A stretch of DNA of 64,000 nucleotides from Lenzites betulinus (taxonomy: Eukaryota > Basidiomycota > Agaricomycetes > Polyporales > Polyporaceae): contig JABYQU010000025.1 of the NCBI GenBank assembly GCA_022264855.1, positions 310,001-374,000 on the forward strand. The letters run 5' to 3'. Both the position numbers and the translations under genes were made by a program. The notes beneath the pieces are model-generated. The model was given only the letters and a program-made list of their open reading frames with translations. It was not told the origin of the DNA and made no database searches. This document shows, one piece after another, positions 36,301-48,806 of the stretch (within the stretch, counting starts at the first letter, position 1; each line of letters opens with the position of its first letter).

Positions 36301-38186
36301 TGCCTACAGGATCGAAATCAGCGCTGCAGGAAGCCTCGACAGAAGGTAGTGCCTGTCTACCTATGAATGTGATGGCCTGTTGATTCAATCTTTGAACAGA
36401 ACGGTAAGTGAGCCATTGTAGAATTAGTGCATAGTTTAGGGAAATTCACCGTCCACCTGAAATATCGTAACATCGATTGTTGACAGTGAGAAGATAAGAT
36501 TGTGAGACTGCGAGCCAGTAGTTCGCTCACCCAGCTTGAGTTGTGCCTGAGTGGCTTGACTGAATAGACCTGGATATCCGACGTTGAGAGAGGCGTAGTA
36601 GCATACACTGCGGTGAGTATATGATATACTACAATCACTGTTACTCTCTCACCTTGTGCAATTTTCTCGTCGGACGCACGATTACTCACGGCAACGATCC
36701 AAAAGTGCGTACACGATTGTAGGTAGTTCTTGGCTATCGCACATCTTGCCGCGTTGGTATCGCCATGTCCAGGCAGATCAACAATCACCGCACCCGTTGC
36801 AAGGACGGGGGCGGGGCAGCGGATCTTCACGCGTCGAAGCAATGGCCACAAGGCCCCCCCAGTCTCGGTGCTTACACTAGCCCTCAGATACGGACGTAGC
36901 TGGGTTGTGAATTCCGCTAAAGAGCTCGAGCACGTCGTCGTCCACTCTGTACCAAGCTTTGCAGTCACGTCTATTAGTAAGGAGGGAGTCAGGTAAACAA
37001 CACACACACAGCCTGGGTCCACATACTAGGATAGCTGCGAAGGATGTCCCGGGCGGTCTTCTTCTGCACCCCACGGTATCGCAAGTCGGGATATACAGCG
37101 GACATCTACAAGGAATTCACTATTAGTACTGAAGACTTACATATTGGGAATGTCGACGACTTACCTTATTCCAAGTCTGCTTCAAATCTGCACGCAGCTT
37201 TTTGGGATCTTCAGGAGGACCCTTTTTGACGTCTTTTAGGTCGGCGAGGAATAAGGAGACCTCTGTCTGCCATTCTTCCACACTGAGAAACTCGATGCGT
37301 GCATCACGCTTGTTCTCAGTGTTGTAAGCAATTTCCGTGACTACAGTAGTGCATGCTGGAACCGCCGTGAGCGTCGTTAAACGGGGGAAAATGTGTCATT
37401 GCATGATATATACCTCGTGCACTGCTTGTTGGCACTAGATCCTCTATGCCACATAACAATGATTATGCGATGCACAAACGGGCACAGAAAAATGAGACAC
37501 GCACCTCCCAAGACCGCGTTAATGAGAGAGGATTTCCCTGCACCGGTAGCTGGAAGCCGAGATCAAAGTGGATTATAGTGCATAATTATGGTACTGGACA
37601 TTGATACATACCACCGCATACTCCAACGATGAACTTGTCGTCGCGACCAAGCTCACGCAGACTACAAGACCCATGCCGGGCCGCCAATGTCAGCTCAGAA
37701 AGGGTGGATGACAACAGCAGCATTACACTTACCTGGCCACATCTTCAGCAAACATTCGTCGTCGCTGCGGTTTCGTGATATCGAGATCGTCAAGAGCCAC
37801 CTCTATCAGGCCAAGAAGATTCAGGCCTGCTCGGAGCGCCTTGTCTGGGCAGTAGACAAGGGGTTGCTCGTTCGCAGGCTGGCCGCGATTCAACACCAAT
37901 TATCAGTCGTCGGAGACATTATTCGTGGGTATAGTTGTGTGTTGTGACTAACCTGCATCTCGGAAGCCATCATGTGTCCGGTTCTGTAGATTTCTTGCAG
38001 GTAGTCCACGGTGTAGTAGCGGTCAAGAGGTGGTACCGGATCAGCGCCCAACTCGACAGGACCAACGCGACGCGACCGCCGAACCGACCGGCATGTGGAT
38101 GTGACGTAACGCGTCGGGCCTCCGTTTATCGTTGGACGTTCCTCAACGTCCAACGACGATCGCAGATTAACGTCAACACCTAACAT
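33356..38186 (-). CDS. SLIP-GC-like large P-loop GTPase
   Basis: A dynamin-superfamily GTPase resembling vertebrate nuclear GTPase SLIP-GC and its expanded fungal relatives. The gene is highly interrupted; clear exon pieces include the Walker A segment VCGATGAGKSSLINAVLGG (around 37510-37640), the switch region VPTSSARACTTVVTEIAY, the G3 motif VIVDLPGHGD (around 36760), GTKCDDLS (G4 analogue), coiled-coil stretches rich in Glu/Lys, IPALRQWCHQLTLPRREA, LDTLVKDCVNELRKEF, an exon with LRRDGCWKEHDLNEDLTVPF, exon 33898-33758 and the terminal exon 33706-33356, which ends in a long acidic tail (EEEEEDEVEIDPELDEE). The central exons and the start (ATG at 38186 used here) are not firmly resolved. The biological role in fungi is unknown; nuclear location is inferred from the relative and from basic stretches such as KRKLL and KHKRVRL. 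Confidence 0.75.
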
Positions 38187-38338
38187 TCAAGTTTCAGGTA
38201 TGGTGCTCACGTATATTGTCTTGGAGCAGGTACATGAGCGTGGCATGTACTTCGCTCAGCGCAGGCGTAGGTAGTCCCTGCTATGGATTACATATCGGCT
38301 GTGTAGGATAATTCGATACAATTAGGATGTATGCGTCT

Positions 38339-40175
38339 TCACAGCTCGGCAGTTGTCGTGTCGCGCTCCTCCTCCTGTGCGGCTTCATCTTTATCGCCGT
38401 TGTCCTTCGCGCGCTGTGCATCTTCCGCCAGAGCATCCTTCTCCTGACCTTGCTCGCCCTTCTTTCGCTCCGCCTCGGCGTCCTGCTTGGCGCCTTCAGC
38501 GGCCTGCCGATCCTCTTCGTCGCTCGAACTCGACCCGCTGGAGCTCGCGGAGCTGACGCTCGCCTGACGCACCACGCCCTTGCTCTTCTCGCCGCCTCGC
38601 GCACGCTTCTTGACCTCCGCGCGCTGTTCCTTCCACCGCTTCAGGCGCTCGTCGAAGCCGTCCATCGCGCGTACACGCCCGAGCGCGCCGAGGTTCCCGG
38701 GGCGCGAGAGGAACGCGGCGAGCGTGGGGAGGAGGTCTTTGCGCGGGCGATACGTGCCCGAGTCGTTGTCGATGACGAGCTCATACGCCGACGGGGGCAG
38801 GCTGCTGGGGTCGGGGTGATCTGACGCGTCGTCGTCATCCTCGTTATCCTGAGGGGGTGCGCTGTGACCGTTCGCGCCTTCGTGTACATGATCGGGGGCG
38901 TCCGATTTCTCTGCAGAGTGGTGGGAAGTGTGCACCCGGCGGACAAAGAACTCGCCACTGAACGCGATCTCTAGGGAGACATCCGCGTGCATCGTATGTT
39001 TGCTCAGCATTTGGATCGCGAACTCCTCGCCGGTTTCCTGTCCTCAAGCGCATCAGACTTTTGCCGTTACTTGAACTAGCGCTCATAACAGGACTTACCG
39101 TAAAACGCCATTCGCCATCGAGCATAATGACATAGGTAAACATGCGCCCTTCGGTCCCGTACGAGGTCATCTCCAGGAACTTCTTCGCGAGGGCTTCATT
39201 CTTCTGTTCCGGCTTGGGTACAACTGCCTGCTTGCCGACGTCCGCCTGCTGGTCGCCATCTTGTGGTGCGGCGTCTTCGTCTTGCCCTATGATCCCCCAA
39301 ACGGTGTTTGCATCCCACCGATACACTGCGCGATGCTGCTTATGAAGCGTATGATTTAAGATGATGCCTTGTATCCCGCGTGCCTTGAACATGGCTTTGA
39401 TAAACGGCCGGAACCCAACATAGCGATGTCGGAGGGACGCGGGAACGGGTCCGGTAAGCTGCAAGCGGTTTGCGATGAAGGAGTGCACCGCGGTCAAGTA
39501 GGCTGCAAGCGGGGAGAAGTGTCGCACGAAGACCTCTGGAACGCCCAAACATCAGCTCCAAGCCCCACATAAATTCTTCAGTTTTAACTCACGAGGCCCA
39601 ACAGTATATATGCGCTCAGCATCATCGCCCTCCAGATGCGGCGCGGGGCCCAGAACGCGGACGCTCACAAGAACGCGAACACGATGTTTGACGCGTCCGC
39701 GCGTGACAAGTTTCGCGACGTACGTTCCAACACGCGTTCGCAGGTTCCCGTGGCGTTTATGGATCTTGTATTCGCGTTCTCCAGAGTCCCAGTTCTCTTT
39801 CAGCTCGCGTTCGCCCTCTCCATGGTCGCGATTTGGGTCGGGGAAGCGGATGACCGCCTTGCCGAGCTTGTCGTCGTGATTTCCTGGGTCTTCATCGCGT
39901 AGGGAGATAGTCAAGACAAAGCCGGAAGCAGGGATGCCTGAGACTATCCAACGTGTGTTGAAAGTGGGGTTGAGAGATCGTCGCACGGTGGGTGTGCGGT
40001 ACGAGATGGACTCCGGGGGTGGAGAATCGGAATTCGGGCCGGAAGCGCCTGGAAGAGAGGGAGTGAGAGTGGCGAGGATGTACGGGTCGCTGGAGAGGTC
40101 GTTCAAGTCGGCGAGCGGGACGTTCTTCGCGCTGTTGAAGACAATTTCGCATGTGTATCTCGCAGGCGGGGACAT
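38339..40175 (-). CDS. C2-domain protein
   Basis: A protein with an N-terminal C2 domain, probably binding membrane phospholipid in a calcium-dependent way. Three exons (40175-39593, 39535-39099, 39037-38339) close to 572 aa. The C2 domain spans about residues 6-135: EIVFNSAKNVPLADLNDLSSDPYILATL, then TPTVRRSLNPTFNTRW and LTISLRDEDPGNHDDKLG; Asp residues at the expected calcium loops (DLSSDPY, DEDPGNHDD) are present. A central region (FVRHFSPLAAYLTAVHSF, then WDANTVWGIIGQDED and FTYVIMLDGEWRFT) is conserved-looking but not recognised. The C-terminal 150 residues are Glu/Lys/Ser-rich and probably disordered. It has no signal peptide or transmembrane helix. A cytoplasmic, membrane-recruited protein is inferred. 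Confidence 0.8.
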
Positions 40176-40418
40176 CGTGAAGAGGGAGGAGAATAAGTGG
40201 GGACCAGCTCGACGGATTTATGGTCATCTTTACAACCGCGAGCAATGACGTCATGCACTCTCTTCCGGCAATGCTGTGAACTGTTGCGAACATAACTCCA
40301 TCGATATCGTACATTTATTACAAGGTGTTACTAGTGTCCATGTCAGTAGTCCAAGACGTCCATTGCCGTGTATACCAAGGCTCGACTAAGCGCTAAGTCC
40401 TGAGGGAATCGAGTAGGA

Positions 40419-40960
40419 TTATGAGATGAAGACGGTCTCGGTGAGGACCTCGAGCGTCGGCCAATTCCGTGCCTGAGCGTGCTATCAGTACTCCATCCAC
40501 ATCAAAATACAGCCATACTCACTCCAACCAGCGAGAAGTGGGCGACGGAGAGAGCGGCTGCTCCTGCGGGAAAGCCTGCGGGAACGGTGACCGTGAAGTT
40601 TTCGAAGAGGTCGGATCCGCCGGGGCGAAGCTGGGGGGTGTAGGGACCCGCGTAAAGGGCGATACCAATTTCCTCGGTGGTGTCAATGCCGTCGCAAGTT
40701 CCCGCGGGCGCCTGCCCAACGCAGCTCAGGAGCCCGATGGCTACGGAGACTTCTTGTGAGCCTGTCAGAGTATCCTGAGGAAGATAGGAACGTAAGTGTC
40801 GACTCGTGGTAGACGAAAGCAAGAGCCTTACCGGTCGGTCAACGTCGACGACGAATTTCTGGTCAGGCGCGAAAGTAGAGCTGGGTGGAGGTGCTCGGAT
40901 GACTGCCATCTGCGCGGCAGCAAGTGAAGCGAGAGCAGAGAGGACGAGGAGGAACTTCAT
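40419..40960 (-). CDS. Small secreted protein 2 (paralog of the gene at 32148-32723)
   Basis: Function not recognised. Three exons (40960-40832, 40774-40523, 40472-40419) encode 144 aa with phase-0 introns and a 54-nt last exon exactly as in the paralog 8 kb away. The signal peptide is MKFLLVLSALASLAAAQ. The mature part repeats the family motifs LTGSQEVSVAIGLLSC, GTCDGIDTTEEIG, LYAGPYTPQL, NFTVTVPAGFPAG and LSVAHFSLVG. Two cysteines are conserved, and the last exon encodes a strand that likely completes the beta fold (WPTLEVLTETVFI). The gene has its own TATA element. Compared with the first copy it has fewer N-glycosylation sequons. The pair is in inverted orientation, so it is not a simple tandem duplication. 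Confidence 0.82.
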
Positions 40961-42128
40961 GGTAGGCTGGGTGACTGTTGGTTCGACAAGCGGATGCGAC
41001 TGTCTGAAGGATGAGAATGTGCTCCGACCGTACAGGCTTATATCCTCTTCTCAAAGCCAGATGACGAGGGACGCGCGCCATTCGCCGGGCGTTCTTAGCC
41101 GAACCTGGCCCACCAGGCAGTGCGCACTAGTCCAAGCGGACAAATTCCTCGCGTAAGACGTACGAGAAACCTAAGGACGCTGGCCGCGGTGGGCCTCGTC
41201 AAACGGCGAAGGGAAGCCTAATGCGCTGCAACCCACGGTCAGATGACGGTCATTCAGAGAATTGGAGTGCCGCACTCACGAGAATAGGGCCGATGAAACG
41301 TCGGCATGGAGAACAGCAACGGTGTTCTGTCCCCTGCCGCAGGGGCGCCGTGCGGCGTGAAGTGTCATAAACTCCATTCGAGACCTGACCAATGTCCTCG
41401 CCGCCCAGAACGTAAGTGGCACTATGATGAGCTGCGCTCCCGGCCGGTGGCACGGGTCACCGGTTTGCTGCATATCCGTGGCTTGGAGGGTGTCGTTCAG
41501 AGGCGGTGTACTCGACGTCTAAACGAGTGCTTTGATATACACTTAGAGATTCGCGTCAAGCCCATGACTGCGTGTGGCATTCGCAGAGAATTGAGGCCCA
41601 TCGATGGACCGCGAGCGACTGCGCTCTTCACAGAAGGGCAGCACTTACCGTGGTCTTCCGGATCATCGCCCAACTATCTCCGCGACACTATACTGCAGGC
41701 CTGCCCGGCCATGGGCCAACCTTCCAAGGGCCAATGTGAACCAGGGGTCTCGCGGCCTTACTAGCAAGAGGCGTGTACTGATCGTTTCGATGGCTAGCTT
41801 AGAACGCCGACAGAACACGCAAGATTACATGCCCTTCTTGCTACGAGTCGGAGTGTGGAGTTCCAACAGAGAATGAGCTATTCAGCTAGACCATGTGCAT
41901 CAAACAAGGTAGCCACCCTGAGCGGGTAGATGGACGTCGTTGGAGACTCGAACAGTGTGGTTGAAGCTGAAGTTCTGCGGTGGTGGCAATGCGTAAATGG
42001 GTGTGCACAGCCACCGACTGCTATCCGACCTCAAGAGAGATATAGATGTTACATAAATTTCCCTCTCAGTCGCGTTGTGTAACGCACCCGCTGGTTGGAC
42101 CAACATATGCATGGCGCAGCCAATTAAT
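40961..42128. other. Intergenic region; no gene recognised
   Basis: Contains the promoter of secreted protein 2, with ATATAAG on the minus strand near 41037-41044. A 152-codon plus-strand frame at 41306-41764 has no family motif and is judged non-coding. Confidence 0.55.
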
Positions 42129-43830
42129 TGTAATACAGAAGTACAAAATATAAATTGTCAACACAGCTCTATGGCACGTCTGCCACCCTCCATCTCCGAG
42201 AACTCAGAGACAGCGGACGAGTTGGTAGTATATTGACATTGAGCCCAAGCAGGAGGGCGAGACACGGCAAGAGAGTCCATATGCCAGAGATTGCGGCGGA
42301 AGGATATCTCAGAATTTTGAAGGATTAGATCCTTGAAGAGAGGACGAGTGCGAGACGTCGTAGAGGTAGCAAGAGGTCGCCCAGCTGAGAGCCACCAGAC
42401 AAGCAGAGTGAACCCGAGGAAGTCAAGACCCGTCCATTTTGAGGCAGCGACGATAGCCGAAGCTTGTCTGAAGAATGTGTTAGCATATTGGCATGGTTGA
42501 GGAAAAGAGAAAGGTCGACTCACTAGTAGTCGACGCTGCATGGCTGCGTCTCCTCCCGGCGCGTGGTCAGCGCCAAGAGAGTCGCCTTGGGGGTTTCAGG
42601 CGCGCCTTTCCCGTGCATGTGATAGACGCGTCTAGGTATCGCGCACGTCGAGGAACACACGCGTGCATTCGTGTGTCCAAGATGTGGTACTAGAGGTGGG
42701 CGTCAGACGAGGTGTACAGGAGGGAGTGGTATGCGACTTACTCGGTGCCTGGGAGGGATGAACGGTAAGATGAACGTTGATCGCTTGTCCGAGCAGTATT
42801 GACATGCCGGAGGGACCAGCGATCGCGCCCGGTCGTGCTCGAAGTAGCGTGCGCGTGCATGCGCGTGGTACTTAGCGAGAGGACCTAGACATCAAATGTC
42901 AGCGTCGAAGGTCTTAAATCACATAAATAAAACTCACCTGAGGCGTATAGATGAACATGGACGGGGTCGACTGTCCAAACAATCTTGAAAAGTCGGAGGG
43001 GACGGTCGAAGGCGAGACTGATGAAGAGCCAACGTCGCCTAGGATGCCGCGACCAAAGCGCGTCGGCGGCGAAGAGAACCGGAATACAAAGAAAAGAAGG
43101 CCCGGGATCGTTACGATCCCCCGGAAGGGCCTTGGAAGACGAACGAGGCACAGTGGTCGCCTCGCAGTGGGGGTGAGCGGTCGCCAAAACCGCTCGTGCT
43201 CAGGAAGTCGAGAATGCCGCCGTCGTCAGTCGCGCGCGTGGAGATCAGTCACGAACACGGCCGGGACGTCGGGCGTGGGTTGGCGAGGGAGTTCGGAGCC
43301 AGCGCATACTGCGCGCGCGCGACCGCGATGGTGATCAGCCATCGCGGGCGCGCGAGGCAGTCGGCGCTGGGTGAGTGTTGTTGGGGCCCACAGCTCGGGA
43401 GGGACGGCCGTTCGCGGATGTCCAGGTCTGATCAGAGGCCTGGGCAGCCGGAACGTCGACGCCGTATGGGCGTACGCGAGTATACGAAGAGTCCATGGTC
43501 AGACTACTCGTTACTTGCGGAAATGGTGGGTAAGGTGGAATCGCCGAGAGTTCTTTGTCGTGTCGACCGTGAGCGGTGGGCAACACGACGCGGTAGCTCG
43601 GCGGTGGTGGATAATTGTGCGGATGCGCCAAGATGATCGATGAACGTGGGGCCTGATCAGAGCCCCAACGCTACATCGACTACGTCGGCGGTGGGTGTTG
43701 AATGAAGCCGGAACTGGATGAGTGGTGATAGCTGGTAGCTGATTGAGAACGTTGGGATAGCTTGCAGGAGTCGTGTTGTTGCGTTGAGTCGAAGTCGGTG
43801 CGGATACGGCCGGGGATGTGCGCCGCAGAA
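42129..43830. repeat. 1.7 kb dispersed direct repeat, copy 2 (downstream of gene B)
   Basis: Second copy of the repeat at 957-2665, in the same orientation and again starting about 20 bp beyond the stop codon of the adjacent minus-strand gene. The 100-codon stop-free frame at 42885-43187 matches that of copy 1 at 1702-2004 in length and stop position, with 14 amino-acid differences by my count, and lacks an ATG in both. Small indels elsewhere break other frames. Confidence 0.85.
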
Positions 43831-43849
43831 AGAAAGAGACAGGTGGTGG

Positions 43850-46143
43850 CTAGAAGTAAGACTGCACGAAGGACGCGTTCCAATGAACTCGGAACGCGTC
43901 CTGCGCTTCTCGTTTGACTTGCTGCCGCGCTGTGATAGGGCGGTGCAGCGGCTATGCAGGGATGTGAGCGAATGCTAAGAAAACAATATGATAGATAGCT
44001 TACCTCAAACGTGCAGCTAAACTCCTTGGTGCCATGAAGAGGGCGAATGGTCTTGCCCTCTTCGACGAAGATGCCAAGTCCGGAAGCGACGTTCTCACTG
44101 GCCTTGAACAGCGCAGAGAGATCTTCGTCGCTCTTCCGGGACCAGTTAGCCCAGAAGGTATCGCGCGCCTCCCTAACCAATCTCTCTGGATAGGGAGTCG
44201 CGGCCGACACACCGCTGGTAACAGGAGCCCGGGGACACTCGGCATCTACATCACTGACAGAAACAGCCACAGAACCAGGAACAGGAACAGAAACAGAAAC
44301 AAAAGCCTCCCCAGAAGGGGGAGGGATAACACTCATAGACTCATGAGGAGCATAGAGATCAAGGAGATCGTTGATCTCGTCGTTGATCGAGGCGAATGCG
44401 TTAATTTCCGCGCGAGCTTTGCCGGTATCGACCGGCCGCTCCTGGACACCTGAACAGGGCCCGTGGAGCGGCTGGGATACTCTTCCGGCAAATGCGTGGA
44501 CTTTGGCGCTTCGCCATAGATCTTCGAACGGCTCCGGGGTGGCTATGACCTGGATAGCATTCAGAGTCAGAGGTAGAAATATGGTATGACGAGATGAAGA
44601 TATACCGGGGATAGAAGCGGGTTCTCTTCTCTGTTGAACGTTGTCCATATCGACCCCTCTTCGAGGGGTTGGCTCTCTTCGGTGTACGAAAGGTCGAGCA
44701 TACTGCAGAAGGGAGCTTGGTGTAGGGTCGAATGGTGAGGTCCCCAGAGCGATTGCGGCGATGCATCGTCATCCAGGGTAGGCTCCGTACAAGCCTCCTC
44801 AACTTCTCCAACATCGACAAGTTCCTCCTCGTCAAGGTATTCCTGATACAAATCAGTTCGTGTTCGTAGTCCTGGCATAAAGTAACGCTTACCTCGAGGA
44901 AGGAATCGAACCAGGGGTAGTACGACGGGCGGGCAGACGCAGCGGCAAGAGACGAGCGGTAGAGGAGCTCCGGGAACTGAGCTTGCGCGAAATTTGACGC
45001 GAACTCGGGGCTGGGTTCCAGATAGGGCTCGAGGTTGCTGGTTTCCGGCGGTGTGAGCAAACCCGCGGAAGACGGCGACCTCGACAGCGGCCACAGATCC
45101 GCCTCTCCTTCGTCCGTGAACGGGGACGACCCGAGGGGCGGGGTGGGGGCGAACTCCTCGAGGATGAACTGGACCGACGGAGACGACGGCGGGCCTTGGC
45201 CTGGGACGCTGAGGAAGTCCCTTGTAGCGGACGTGGATAGGAGCTGGAGGCGGTCCGGGAAGCTTTCCGCCGCTGTCACGAACGACCCGGCGGAAGCGCT
45301 ATCCGCGATGCGGGGACCGCCTTCGGAGTTGTCCCCGGTCGTATTCACGACGATCTGCGGTCCATCGAAGAGCATGAACTGCGGACGACTGTGAACCCGA
45401 CTTGACGGGGGAGAAATACCGCAGGCCATCCAGCCACTCGGCGTGTACATCTCGAATCCGGCGATAGACTCCTGGGTGTCCTCCGCGCAAAATGCATCGT
45501 CCGCTCCAGAGGCATACGCGAGGCTCGCGACGTCGCCGTCGCTCGTAGCACCATCGACCTCGTGGTTGACTCCTTGAGGATGGAGGACGTGGTAGGCTCC
45601 GGATGACTCGGATTCGGGGAACGGAATCGGGATGAGCATTCCTAAGCCTATGAGCCCGAGCGAGCACTCTTCGGCCTCCTGGGCAACGCGAGAGAGGGCC
45701 GCCTCAAGGGGCGAGATTGGCGCTGCCTCTGAAGCGACTGGAACCTCCTGTGAAGCGCCTTTGAACGAAGGAGCGGTGTCGAGCGAGGTAGAAAGACTAG
45801 CAGCGCTGGAAGGGCAGTAGGAGTCGTCTTCGGAGGCGGACTCGTCCTCAGACCCAGCGCTGAAGTAGTACAGGTCGATGTCGTCTTCCTCTTCGTCAAG
45901 CTGTGTGGAAGAAGGGATGTCGTATTCAGAGTCGGAGGCGTCGAGATGGCCCTGGGTATGGACCTTGGAGTCGGAGGCTACCACATGGTAGTAGTCGTCC
46001 TCGGCCTTGGGAGCGTAGGTCAGCCGTCCGTGAGCAGTAGGGATCCGCGGATTGGCGTCGCGGGGGCCGCGTACGTCGCACGAGGAATCGTGGACGGAGG
46101 CCCCGCGAGGGGTCTTGAACAGTTGTTGAATGAGTGTAGGCAT
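43850..46143 (-). CDS. Gene B: unrecognised acidic Ser-rich protein, paralog of gene A
   Basis: Four exons (46143-44893, 44842-44606, 44549-44004, 43951-43850) close in frame to 711 aa. The N-terminus MPTLIQQLFKTPRG matches gene A's MFRNIQQVNSPRG in outline. Residues about 378-417 (SPEFASNFAQAQFPELLYRS...) and the following phase-0 exon junction match gene A, and the next exons correspond in order (EACTEPTL against EACSTPFL; EPFEDLWRSAKVH against DPFEEVWQYARA). It lacks gene A's tandem exons and dense psi-K-x-E sites, but keeps YYHVVASDS and an acidic DDIDLYYFSAGSEDESASEDD stretch that could serve as a SIM-like element. The C-terminal exon ends HWNASFVQSYF. No signal peptide or catalytic motif. 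Function unknown. Confidence 0.78.
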
Positions 46144-47087
46144 AGTAAAGAGTGTGGAGAATAGAGAGCGAATAGCAAAGATAGCACGACTTGATGGGGG
46201 AACAACGCGACAAGGAAAGAAGAAGGGGGCCCAGAGAGCGACGAATTTATACACTCCTTGCTAGGAGGCTGACATGGCTGGCGGACTCTCGAGGACTTGG
46301 AGACAGCCTCTGCCAGCATGTCAGCGCTTCAGCCGCATATGTCAGTCATATTCGGGCCCACATTCGGCTGGCAGATAGACGTAATCAGCCCTTTCTAGTT
46401 GTTATAACGCACCAGGGAGAATATATTGAGCTCTGGAGTACAGGTCATATTGCGACCACGCGCGTGGAAGTCGGCGGGATGGAAAACATATCTTCATGTT
46501 CTCATGCGATCCTGGAGAGCGTTAAAGCACTCAAACCATTGCAGAGATAGTCACATAATATAATAGAACGACGAGGGAAGGAAAGCACCAGTGCGGGAAA
46601 CAGCGTCTCATACAATATGGAGTTGGTTCAAGTTGAAGTGACCTGCCGAAGAGGTGAGTAGATCGTCAATCTCGGCAACGTCCGTTTAGGCGCCAGCTCC
46701 GGGGGGAGTCTTTCTTTTCGAACGCTCAGTTAACATACTATCGATAGGGCTACTATAAAGGAAGTACTGTGCGCGACAGATACGTATGCAAGGATATCTA
46801 TGTGCAACAAACCCGACTCCCATGAACCCCGCCTAGGTGAGTCCTCTCAATCGCAAGCCAGTATCTTATGTAACTGAAGGACAATATCTCCAGCCTTGGC
46901 GTGGCGTGGCGCGTCATCTATTTACTGCCCGTAATTCGAAAGGGCCCGATAAGGACTCGATATAGAGTCCTGATAACTACCGAGTCACGGTCTCTCGTAG
47001 TACTTGAGACGTTCTCGTGAGTTGCAACCGCTCGAGAAGTCTTCCGGAACTACCTAACGCAACCTGCAACAGCACGCTAAAGCTAGC
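46144..47087. other. Intergenic region between divergent gene B and HRI1
   Basis: About 0.9 kb; no gene recognised. Expected to hold both promoters. Confidence 0.6.
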
Positions 47088-47802
47088 ATGTCGATCTCAG
47101 AACGCCTCTACATACGCTGGGTACGTACCTCTTCCCCTCAAAAGCAGCATAACCTACTCACACATCTCATCCCAGCTCCCCGACCCCGCCTCCGAGCCCA
47201 CCTCCACACTCGTCCTAACCGCACCCCGCACCCGCAAATTCGTCGACCTGCGCCTCTTCACGCCCACGCCCTTCACCGCGCTCGAGTGGGGCATCGCCGG
47301 CCGTTCTGTCGGCACGCCCACGCACGGGAAGTGGGTGCACGAGATCAGCTCGCGCACGGCGCGCCCGGAGGACGAGGCGGACGAGGGCGACATGGCGCCG
47401 CACCCGACGCTGCCGGGCGTCGAGCTCGAGAGCGGGCGGATGGTGCATCCGGGGAGCGGGAAGGTAAGGGAGTATGAGGAGGCGTGGAAGGCCGTGCCGG
47501 TTCTTCCTGTAGGGGGAGAGGGCGAGCGCGTGGCGGTGTTGTTGGAGATGCGTGGGGAGGGGGTGGGGGGTGGGAGGAGAGGCGCGGTGGTGCGCGTTGG
47601 GCAGGTTTGTCAGGGGATCGTGAGGGATGGGGAGGAGGTGTCGGTGCAGCGGTGGGAGTGGGCGGAGGGGGAGTGGAGGGAGACGGCGCGGATTGGGAGA
47701 TTTGAGATTCCGTGCGATGTTACGTGGGCGGGGGTGAAGGAAGGGGATAGCGTCGAGCGCGGGGGTGTTGTGTGGGATGTGAATGAAGTAGCCTTGTTTT
47801 GA
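47088..47802 (+). CDS. HRI1: HRI1-family protein
   Basis: A fungal protein of the HRI1 family, named for interaction with the Hrr25 casein kinase in yeast; its molecular role is unclear. Two exons (47088-47120 and 47176-47802, 55-nt intron) give 219 aa. The N-terminus ISERLYIRW is followed directly by LPDPASEPTSTLVLT, RKFVDLRLF and LEWGIAGRS, the standard order of the first lipocalin-like beta-barrel. The second half (YEEAWKAVPV, RVGQVCQGIVRDGEEVSVQRWEW) forms the second barrel. The 11-codon first exon is short but essential, since it supplies the first conserved strand. The second half is extremely glycine/glutamate-rich at nucleotide level (G-rich coding strand). Confidence 0.85.
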
Positions 47803-48806
47803 AGGTGGCCACCGGGATAAGGTGAATTAGTTCGCACTAGACCATTGGCATCGCACTGACTCTTCTTTGTACATTTTATAGCTATGGAGAGTGTCGGGCT
47901 CTGTATTTGACCCGTTCAACTCGCGAGAAGTCAAAATTGCACATAAATGCGATATGGCGATAGCGATGAGCACAATTGCAGCTCGAGAACAGCATGTTCC
48001 GTATCGCTCTGCGCTCTGGATCAGCGAATGCGATGCAGGATAATCCCTGATAGACCATGTCTCAGGATTATGCTGCGCTATCGTAAGTGGCCTTCTATTC
48101 CGAGGACTTCGAAAGTACTGTCATTCAACGCTGGCTGCGCATTGTTCGGGACTGCTGCGGCCTTAGTATGCCTCATGCTTTGCACGAATAACATATACTC
48201 GGACCGAGACGTAGGCACTTGGCATCTCGGAAGATATCAGAAGCTGACTGTTTGTATTTACAGACGGTATATCGCTGACACGGACGGTAATGTGGAGAGC
48301 CTCACATTGAACATTTCAGGATCCTCAAGGTGTCGCCATATCGCACACACACTATACGCATACACACATATATGCATGGATCCCCCAAGACATTCTCACG
48401 ACGGCTGTGCATGCCCTACAGGAAAACGACAGATCCTCTCTAAACGGGCCTCCGCAGCCTGCAAGTCTTGATGGAAGTGCAAGAACGTCCGAACCACAGT
48501 GCCCGCAGCACTGCGCCGCGTCGAACTTTGTGGACGTCCAGCGTGCGCAGCGGAAGGGCGGCGCTCCAAGATATACCTATATGATGTGAGTCAGAGAGCA
48601 GCGGAACCCACATCCTGTGTCCCCCGCCTCGCACGCCAGCAACTCGCATTCAAGAGGAAAGTGTATTGCCATAACTAATGTAAGCAACCGCCTTCATTTC
48701 AGTGCAGCTAGAACTTTATTAATTGTTAACTACTCAATGGCACAGTAATTCTGGTACCGCACAACTCGCCATCATACTCGTACACGAGAACAGCCAGACA
48801 CGTACC
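47803..48806. other. Intergenic region; no gene recognised
   Basis: About 1 kb with short ORFs only; presumed 3' flank of HRI1 and promoter of the next gene. Confidence 0.55.

Noticed and set aside
41306..41764. 152-codon plus-strand frame downstream of gene B's repeat
   Set aside because: Random-looking composition, no start context, no family motif.
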